NCBI GenBank assembly: GCA_045805185.1
Contig: JBJMLS010000281.1
Location: forward strand, 1 to 11,352
Direction of reading: 5' to 3'
Source: JAHEYF01 sp045805185
GTDB lineage: Bacteria; Bacteroidota; Bacteroidia; B-17B0; Aurantibacillaceae
DNA: 11,352 nt
The first letter of the stretch is position 1; every line of letters starts with the position of its first letter. Both the position numbers and the translations under genes were made by a program. The notes under the pieces are model-generated. The model ran no database searches. It saw only the letters and a list, made by a program, of their open reading frames with translations, and was not told where the DNA came from. Below are positions 1 through 5,134 of this stretch, one piece after another.

Positions 1-156
1 GTTATTGCTCATAGATTGAGTACTGTTAAAAATGCCGATCAAATTGTTGTACTGGAAAGTGGCGAAATTGTTGAAAAGGGTACTCATAATGAACTTACAC
101 GACGTAGAGGTGTTTATTATGAACTTGTCAAAAATCAGTTGGAACTGGGTAATTAG
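1..156 (+). CDS. C-terminal end of a peptide/bacteriocin-type ABC exporter (partial, 5' end outside window)
   Basis: The frame is open from base 1 to a TAG stop and gives the last 51 residues of an ABC nucleotide-binding domain. It starts with VIAHRLSTVKNAD, which contains the H-loop (switch) histidine. It continues with the usual C-terminal pattern of a glycine turn (ESGEIVEKGTHNEL) and a closing helix, YYELVKNQLELGN. As I recall the family, this closing helix is typical of Bacteroidota exporters that carry an N-terminal C39 peptidase domain and cleave double-glycine leaders while exporting peptides. The peptidase, membrane domain, Walker A/B and signature motifs lie upstream of the window, so the C39 assignment is inference. 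The next gene starts 6 bases after the stop and encodes a HlyD-like protein, which fits a peptide-export operon in the inner membrane. Confidence 0.85.
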   Translation, partial: VIAHRLSTVKNADQIVVLESGEIVEKGTHNELTRRRGVYYELVKNQLELGN

Positions 157-162
157 AAAAGA

Positions 163-645
163 ATGGACAAACTGGACATACATGTTGAGCAGGTTGAAGA
201 AATACTTTCTTCACCACCGAAATGGATATATAGATGGGGCATAACAACTATTTCATGCTCATTAATTTTAATTATCATTTTAGCAAACGAGATTAAATAT
301 CCTAAAATATTACACGGTAAAGTAACAGTGAAGATAGAAAATTCATCATTAAATTCTAAGTACAATGTAACTGTTACGTTAGCTGAAACTAAGAGTGGAG
401 TAAGTATTGGACAACATGTAAACCTCAGGTTGAATGGCGTTAATTTGGAAGAGGCTGATTTTATTCCAGGGCTGGTGAAGGAATTTGTTTACGACACAGA
501 CAATTCTTTGCAAGTTAAGGTTCAACTTGAAAATGGTCTGGTGAGTAAATACGGTAGATTAATTCATGTTAAAAATGAAATGTACGGATCGGCTGATATT
601 ATCACCAGCAAGAAAAGTCTTTTTGATAGATTGTTGAACCGTTGA
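163..645 (+). CDS. Short HlyD-like membrane-fusion protein lacking the central hairpin
   Basis: This 160-residue protein resembles both ends of a HlyD-type periplasmic adaptor (normally about 400-450 residues). Residues 1-23 are a cytosolic segment with EEILSSPPKWIYRWG, which in full-length Bacteroidota adaptors directly precedes the single membrane helix. The helix is at about 24-41 and is followed by EIKYPKILHGKVTV, the usual first beta strand after it. From about residue 66 the sequence matches the C-terminal beta-barrel: VSIGQHVNLRLNGV, a strand with VKVQLENGLVSKYG, and GSADIITSKKSLFDRLL at the end. The lipoyl domain and alpha-helical coiled coil that should lie between are absent, yet the frame is intact. 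The start is 6 bases after the ABC exporter stop, implying co-expression. It may be a dedicated exporter accessory, or a decayed adaptor that kept its frame. Family recognition is from remembered motifs, not a search. Confidence 0.75.
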   Translation: MDKLDIHVEQVEEILSSPPKWIYRWGITTISCSLILIIILANEIKYPKILHGKVTVKIENSSLNSKYNVTVTLAETKSGVSIGQHVNLRLNGVNLEEADFIPGLVKEFVYDTDNSLQVKVQLENGLVSKYGRLIHVKNEMYGSADIITSKKSLFDRLLNR

Positions 646-677
646 CCTAAAACACTGACATTTTACAAGCTGATAGG

Positions 678-699
678 TTCTACTTGGCAAGTGGTAGAA
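678..699 (+). terminator. Weak hairpin after the mini-HlyD gene, possible terminator
   Basis: TTCTAC (678-683) pairs with GTAGAA (694-699) across a 10-base loop, about 30 bases after the stop of the HlyD-like gene, and is followed by an A-rich rather than T-rich tract. The stem is only 6 bp, so this is a weak candidate for a transcript end between the export genes and the next secreted-protein gene. Confidence 0.2.
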
Positions 700-775
700 T
701 AAAACACATAACTGGTATAGTAATATGCTTAACATTTTGTACATTAGCACTATAAATGACTAAAGCTAAATTCCA

Positions 776-3631
776 ATGAGAACATATTTACTTATCATTT
801 TAAGCCTTATAATAAGCTCTGTGATTGCAGAGGGAGGTGCGACAATTAAATTTAAGGAAAATAAAAATCAGTGGCCCTCAAATGTCCGGTTTATGGGAGA
901 ACTCACGAATGGAAAAGTGTTTTTGGAACGGGGTTCTTTTGTTTACGAATTTATTGATCCAAAAATGTTAAGCACTGCTCTTGAAAAGAGAAACAATAAG
1001 AAAAATGGTGACTCAGATTACCTCTTAAATGGACACGTCTACAGAACAACCTTCTTAAATTCCCATTCAAGTATTTTAGCCGAAAGTCAACAGCCCGAAT
1101 ACTATAATTACTTTCTTGGTAAAGAACCTAGTAATTGGGCCACAGAAGTTAGTGCATACAAAAAAATAATCTATAAAAATTTATATGAAGGAATTGATAT
1201 GCATGTGTATAGTGAGGCAAGCAACTTCAAGTATGATATTATTCTAAGTCCAAATTCAGATCCATCCAAAATCCAGCTAAAATTTGAAAATATTGATGGT
1301 ATATCATTAACTGCAGGAAATCTTGAAATCAAAACAAATGCGGGCTACATTATTGAAAAAGCTCCTATAGCATGGCAATTAATTAACAATAAAAAGATAA
1401 TGATTGAAGCTGCATATCATCTTGATGGTAGGATTGTATCGTTTGAATTTCCTAAAGGTTATAATAAAAAGTATGAGCTTGTTATAGATCCGATAGTAAT
1501 TGCATGCACGTTTACGGGTTCAACGGCATATTGCGGTGGCGAAGCTTCAACCTATGATAAGTCCGGTAGTATTTATCTGACAGGATACGCCAGTTCACCC
1601 GCTTTTCCCGTGTCAATGGGAGCCTTCCAGACTACTCTAGCCGGAAGTAATGATGTTACAATACACAAATTCAATAGTGATGGTAGTTCATTGATTTTTG
1701 CAAGTTTTTTTGGAGGATCAAGCACCGAAGGCACATTTTGTACAGAATTAGTAAATAATGAGCTAATAGTTGCGGGACGAACCAAATCTCCCAACCTCCC
1801 AATTACTGCTGGCTCATATGACACAAGCTATAACGGTTCATACGATTTATTCATCGCGAAGTTTGACACAAGCGGCAATTCACTGATCGCTTCCACATAT
1901 ATTGGCGGTAGTTCGGATGAGGGTATGCCTGGCGGTTTTGCAGCCAATCGGCTCCGCAATTATGAGTTTGTGCATGACAATACAGGAAATATATTTTTAA
2001 CTTCGTGTACCATGTCCCCCGATTTTCCCGTGAGTTCCAATGCCTACTCTTCAGTTCTCAAAGGCACTTATGACGCAGTTGTGTTTAAGATGGATTTCTC
2101 ATTAACTACGCTGTTATGGAGTACTTACCTTGGCGGTAGTAGCAAAGACTGTGCAAATTCAATACGGCTTGATCTGAATGGTGGAGTCTATTGCTTTGGT
2201 TCTACAGAAAGTACAGATTTTCCTGTCACTTCCGGTACAATTTCGCAGACAAAGGACTACGGCCCGGATTGTTTTGTAACTCATTTAAATTCTACAGGGA
2301 GTTCGATCACAGCATCAACATATATCGGAACAAATGGAAGTGATTATAGTTATGTCTTCACACTTGATGATAACCAAGACCTTATTTTATATTCGATTTT
2401 ATGGGGATCTCCATCTGCTACCTTTAATCCTACTCCAGGCACCTACAGTATGGCCAATTCCACCAATTTAATTCAGAAAATTGATTCCAGTCTTTCTTCG
2501 TTCATATTTAAGGCAAGTATTGGAAGCGGTCAATTCTATTTTGATCCTTCGGCAATTGCAGTTGATAGCTGCGGTAACATTTATCTTGCAGGTTGTGCAG
2601 ACGCGTCTCTCCCAACAACGCCCAACGCATTTAAAGCAACAACACAGGATCTTGATCTCTATTTCTGCATTTTTAATAACACTGCAAGTTCATTGATCTT
2701 TGCAAGTTATTACGGAGGGAGTGGCAGTGAATTTAATAACTGGGGCATTAACCGATTTGATAAGTCGGGTACTCTATACATGAGTTTCGGGGGGACAAAT
2801 ACCACTCCGGTCACTGCAAGCGCTTTTTCATCCAGTAACTGCAGCCCATCGGGGCCGTATTCCACCGACCACGGGTTGATCAAAATTGATTTTCAAACAT
2901 TTTTAAATGCCGTATCCTACACTGGTCCAAAAAATGGCTGCGCTCCTTATAATCAAATTTTTATAAATGCGAGTAATACCGGATCCGTACAATGGACTTT
3001 TGGCGATGGTTCTGCTTCAGTTTTTACGGATTCTACCTCGCATTTATATTCAAGCCCTGGGATATACAATTCAATGCTCATTATTTCTGACACTTCAACT
3101 TGTAATAAAGTGGACACACTGGTCACTCAAATTAACGTACTTCCCCCACCCTTTGTTGACTTAGGGCCAGATCAAACTATTTGTTCAGGTACATCAACAA
3201 GTCTAGTAGCCGGCAATCCAGGAAGTAGTTACATGTGGTCAACTGGATCCACTCAATCGATCCTAAACGTTTCAGATTCGGGAAGCTACTCGATAGTCGT
3301 AGGTAATATAGCCTGCTTTGATCAGGACACTGTTCAGGTTTCAATTTCTCCGTCGGATAAACCAATCATTTTTCCCAATATAATTACTCCTAATGGAGAC
3401 AATTTGAATGATAAGTTAACACTTACCTCTTTTCCCTTTACTGAGAGCGAGATTGACATATTTGATCGTTGGGGAAAAAGTGTGTTTAAATCAGATTCTC
3501 TAAATGCCTCATGGAATGGCTACGTTAACTCAACAGTAATAGAAGGCACCTACTTTTGGACGCTACGCTATAAAACTGATTGTCTTCCAGAATGGGTTAA
3601 AAAAAGTGGCTTTATTACGGTAATAAAATAA
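776..3631 (+). CDS. Secreted SBBP-propeller/PKD protein with a gliding-motility (type B) T9SS C-terminal domain
   Basis: A 951-residue protein that starts with a signal peptide (MRTYLLIILSLIISSVIA, cleavage near residue 18), which supports the chosen ATG. Residues about 25-240 resemble the DUF7948-type N-terminal domain seen in Bacteroidota gliding/adhesin-like proteins (NKNQWPSNVRF, GKVFLERGSFVYEF, ending VIDPIVI). Residues about 245-700 are a propeller built from SBBP-like repeats of the form YDxFxxKF...G.SL..STYxGGS; clear copies begin near residues 290, 354, 430, 495 and 625. A PKD domain follows (about 711-788) with WTFGDGSA and the typical aromatic/Pro-Gly turn, then an Ig-like/PKD-like domain (about 790-860; GPDQTICSGTSTSL). 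The last 90 residues are the CHU_C-like tail: FPNIITPNGDNLND, IDIFDRWGKSVFKS, WNGY, GTYFW. Type B tails are exported by T9SS and often depend on a PorP/SprF-like partner; none is next to it here. Likely a cell-surface or secreted adhesin; ligand unknown. Confidence 0.9.
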   Translation: MRTYLLIILSLIISSVIAEGGATIKFKENKNQWPSNVRFMGELTNGKVFLERGSFVYEFIDPKMLSTALEKRNNKKNGDSDYLLNGHVYRTTFLNSHSSILAESQQPEYYNYFLGKEPSNWATEVSAYKKIIYKNLYEGIDMHVYSEASNFKYDIILSPNSDPSKIQLKFENIDGISLTAGNLEIKTNAGYIIEKAPIAWQLINNKKIMIEAAYHLDGRIVSFEFPKGYNKKYELVIDPIVIACTFTGSTAYCGGEASTYDKSGSIYLTGYASSPAFPVSMGAFQTTLAGSNDVTIHKFNSDGSSLIFASFFGGSSTEGTFCTELVNNELIVAGRTKSPNLPITAGSYDTSYNGSYDLFIAKFDTSGNSLIASTYIGGSSDEGMPGGFAANRLRNYEFVHDNTGNIFLTSCTMSPDFPVSSNAYSSVLKGTYDAVVFKMDFSLTTLLWSTYLGGSSKDCANSIRLDLNGGVYCFGSTESTDFPVTSGTISQTKDYGPDCFVTHLNSTGSSITASTYIGTNGSDYSYVFTLDDNQDLILYSILWGSPSATFNPTPGTYSMANSTNLIQKIDSSLSSFIFKASIGSGQFYFDPSAIAVDSCGNIYLAGCADASLPTTPNAFKATTQDLDLYFCIFNNTASSLIFASYYGGSGSEFNNWGINRFDKSGTLYMSFGGTNTTPVTASAFSSSNCSPSGPYSTDHGLIKIDFQTFLNAVSYTGPKNGCAPYNQIFINASNTGSVQWTFGDGSASVFTDSTSHLYSSPGIYNSMLIISDTSTCNKVDTLVTQINVLPPPFVDLGPDQTICSGTSTSLVAGNPGSSYMWSTGSTQSILNVSDSGSYSIVVGNIACFDQDTVQVSISPSDKPIIFPNIITPNGDNLNDKLTLTSFPFTESEIDIFDRWGKSVFKSDSLNASWNGYVNSTVIEGTYFWTLRYKTDCLPEWVKKSGFITVIK

Positions 3632-3915
3632 GCATCCTGGCATAACATTGAACTTCAAAGGTTGGCCTGAAATAAGACAATTATCTGCTTGCCGAAAAAT
3701 TCCACCATGCTTAATAAAAAAGAGTAGAATTGCCTGCTAATTTTCAGGCTCAGATTTGTTTATGCCAGTTTTGAAACAAAAAAAAACGCGCATAATTCCT
3801 TAGCTTGTATGATCGCAAAATTCATTTGCACCTGCAGTCGCAGTATTATATTATTTCAGAGTTGAAACGATCAAGTCTCTCACATCAACTTTTAAAATAA
3901 CAGCGGCTTTGACCA
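3632..3915. other. Intergenic stretch without a recognised gene
   Basis: This AT-rich gap follows the type B T9SS gene. It holds a small hairpin, GCCTG (3732-3736) with CAGGC (3745-3749), and a 9-bp inverted pair CTGGCATAA (3637-3645) / TTATGCCAG (3760-3768) enclosing it. An A-run (about 3778-3786) follows. No convincing terminator T-tract, promoter or coding sequence was found. Confidence 0.4.
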
Positions 3916-4110
3916 ATGTCTCTAGCGATGGCTAGAAAAGATACCATAAAGAGATTGTTAAGCCAGATAGACTTAACGAATAAGCAAATAACCCTCGAAA
4001 GCAATCCTGAGAATAAAACAGCATTAGAAAATGACAATAAAAGTACTTGGGTCATTGTCGAACAAATAAAAAAGGAAATAAAGGCTATAGAAGATGGATA
4101 CTTTAAATAG
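3916..4110 (+). CDS. Small hydrophilic hypothetical protein (tentative)
   Basis: A 64-residue ORF, or 60 residues if the second Met at 3928 (MARKDTIKRLL) is the start. It is rich in Lys, Glu, Asn and Ile, has no signal peptide or membrane segment, and would probably form one or two amphipathic helices (IKRLLSQIDLTNKQITLE and IVEQIKKEIKAIEDGYF). There is no clear ribosome-binding site, which is common in Bacteroidota. Composition resembles a real small cytosolic protein more than random antisense translation, and the opposite-strand frame reads as a featureless hydrophobic chain. I do not recognise a family. It lies 66 bases upstream of another small + strand ORF, with only an 18-codon ORF between, so the two may share a transcript. 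Function unknown. Confidence 0.4.
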   Translation: MSLAMARKDTIKRLLSQIDLTNKQITLESNPENKTALENDNKSTWVIVEQIKKEIKAIEDGYFK

Positions 4111-4176
4111 GTTATGAAGTTTTTCTTCGTAGGTTTCTCCTCAAAGTGTGAAGAATATGAAGAATTATAATATAGA

Positions 4177-4353
4177 ATGAAGAACAACTCTTTTTATAAA
4201 AACCTTTGGCTATACTTAGGATTATTTTCTATACTTCAAAGTATATACGAAGAACGGAGGAACCGACTACGGAGACTTAAGATCATTGAATCACAAGATC
4301 GATGCATTGAATCACGTAGAGATTCATACCATAAAATGATAGTAACTGAGTAA
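4177..4353 (+). CDS. Small putative membrane peptide with basic tail (58 aa, tentative)
   Basis: The frame reads MKNNSFYKNLWLYLGLFSIL, continues with a short hydrophobic remainder, then switches to a strongly basic segment (EERRNRLRRLK, residues 25-35) and ends in a polar tail (to TAA at 4351-4353). Residues about 10-24 could form one short membrane or membrane-surface helix, with the basic tail on the cytosolic side by the positive-inside rule. The tail contains an exact 11-base direct repeat (CATTGAATCAC at 4284-4294 and 4305-4315) with a 21-base period, which keeps the frame and repeats I-E-S every seven residues. No family is recognised and there is no clear ribosome-binding site. It could be a genuine small membrane protein or a chance ORF in an AT-rich gap. 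Confidence 0.35.
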   Translation: MKNNSFYKNLWLYLGLFSILQSIYEERRNRLRRLKIIESQDRCIESRRDSYHKMIVTE

Positions 4354-4450
4354 GAGAAAAATAATAATGAAAAGATACTATTTCAATAGCATTTTTGCCG
4401 CTCTAGCCACTAATAATGCAGTCCTTCTTTACTACTCAAAATTTTTACGC

Positions 4451-4642
4451 TCACAGACTTTGGATCCACTCGATCACCTCTTCTTTTGTTTTACCGATCT
4501 TCTTTTGAATGCGGCCAACAAGCTCATCGTCCTTGCCTTCCTCGTATGCGAGATCCTCGTCTGTTAACTGGCCATACTGCTGCTTGATTTTGCCTTTAAG
4601 CTCGTTCCAGTTTCCTTTCAGCTTTAATTCTTTGCTATTCAT
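4451..4642 (-). CDS. CsbD-family stress-response protein
   Basis: This 63-residue protein matches the CsbD-like family over its full length, which is the family's normal size. Recognisable parts are the opening LKLKGNWNELKGKIKQQYG, then QLTDEDLAYEEGKDDELVGR, and the closing IQKKIGKTKEEVIEWI. It is small, highly charged and cytosolic, with no signal peptide or membrane segment. Family members are commonly induced by general, osmotic or phosphate stress, but their biochemical role is not established. It stands alone on the minus strand, about 500 bases downstream of the stop of the GH16-like gene, and probably has its own promoter. I found no convincing Bacteroidota-type promoter (TTTG spaced from TAnnTTTG) in the 100 bases upstream. 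Confidence 0.92.
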   Translation of the reverse strand: MNSKELKLKGNWNELKGKIKQQYGQLTDEDLAYEEGKDDELVGRIQKKIGKTKEEVIEWIQSL

Positions 4643-4962
4643 ATTATTAGTTTTTTGATACTAAACTCAAGCACAATGCCATTGTCTAAAAGGCTCACTA
4701 ACTGCGCGGATCTATTCAAAACACGCAGGCAGCGGGGAAAATAATACCCGGGACGCTTTACAAAGAAATAAAACGCTACGCTCAGAAACAGGAACACAAC
4801 AACGATTTAATCCTTTGCTTTTTTTTTCCGGCAACTCGTACAAACAGGTAATTTTCCAGGAGAGTAAATACAGCTGGTCTTGTATTAAGCCAGGGACTGC
4901 TCATCGATCAAGGGATCTTTCCTGTATTTGATGTGAAGAATGTCCTTATTGAATTTCATGCT

Positions 4963-4996
4963 CCCCCGAATGGAAAGCAAGCTTTCCATTCGGGGG
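4963..4996. terminator. Perfect 16-bp inverted repeat, probable strong hairpin/terminator
   Basis: CCCCCGAATGGAAAGC (4963-4978) is followed by AA and then by its exact reverse complement (4981-4996). Realistically it folds as about a 15-bp stem with a CAAG loop. The flanks ATG (4958-4960) and CAT (4997-4999) can add three pairs across a two-base bulge. It is 138 bases downstream of the GH16-like stop and between two genes transcribed leftward, so it could end that transcript or protect its 3' end. There is no T-tract on either strand, so it is not a textbook intrinsic terminator. It could also be one copy of a dispersed palindromic repeat. Confidence 0.5.
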
Positions 4997-5049
4997 CATA
5001 TATAAAAACAATAACTTTAAGAAGGTCACTTTATTTTTCAAACAAAATG

Positions 5050-5091
5050 TTTTCCTATTCCTGCTTCACCATTTTACGGATTGTAATTTCC
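5050..5091. repeat. Left copy of a 42-bp perfect direct repeat
   Basis: These 42 bases are identical, in the same orientation, to 7692-7733. In the right copy they are the last codons, the stop and 5 downstream bases of the large adhesin-like gene. Here they lie 44 bases beyond the stop of the GH16-like gene. The offset between copies is 2642 bases, and the GH16-like gene lies entirely between them. Confidence 0.95.
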
Positions 5092-5102
5092 TCTTTGCTC
5101 AT
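5055..5102 (-). pseudogene. Relic of a T9SS type A C-terminal tail
   Basis: On the minus strand this reads MSKEEITIRKMVKQE followed by TAG. The last eleven residues, EITIRKMVKQE, and the stop are the same as the end of the adhesin-like protein encoded from 11352 to 7697. Upstream of the Met the frame stays open for only a few codons before a TAA that overlaps the end of the GH16-like gene, so no T9SS body is attached. It is a leftover 3' end, produced either by tail duplication during insertion of the GH16-like gene or by deletion of a former tandem paralogue. It is unlikely to be expressed as a functional peptide. Confidence 0.75.
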
Positions 5103-5134
5103 TGCCAACGGTGATCCCAAATCAATTTTGCCTG

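Larger units (their letters stand above)
4643..5134. other. Intergenic region with hairpin and T9SS-tail relic
   Basis: About 490 bases lie between the CsbD start and the stop of the GH16-like gene. They contain the strong hairpin at 4963-4996 and a duplicated 3' end of a T9SS gene at 5050-5102, listed separately. A poly-T run (about 4819-4827) was noted. I saw no intact gene, tRNA, or terminal inverted repeats of an insertion sequence in the rest. Confidence 0.5.

Noticed and set aside
3637..3768. 9-bp inverted pair CTGGCATAA / TTATGCCAG enclosing a 5-bp hairpin
   Set aside because: An inverted 9-mer in a gap of this size is not very unlikely by chance, and the arms are 114 bases apart. It is only mentioned under the intergenic entry.
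3885..4187. 100-residue hydrophobic ORF on the minus strand
   Set aside because: It is antisense to the Lys/Glu-rich small ORF, and its hydrophobicity is what antisense translation of such AT-rich codons gives. It has no recognisable domain.
4367..4567. 66-residue hydrophobic + strand ORF
   Set aside because: Over half of it is antisense to the well-supported CsbD gene, and it has no family resemblance.
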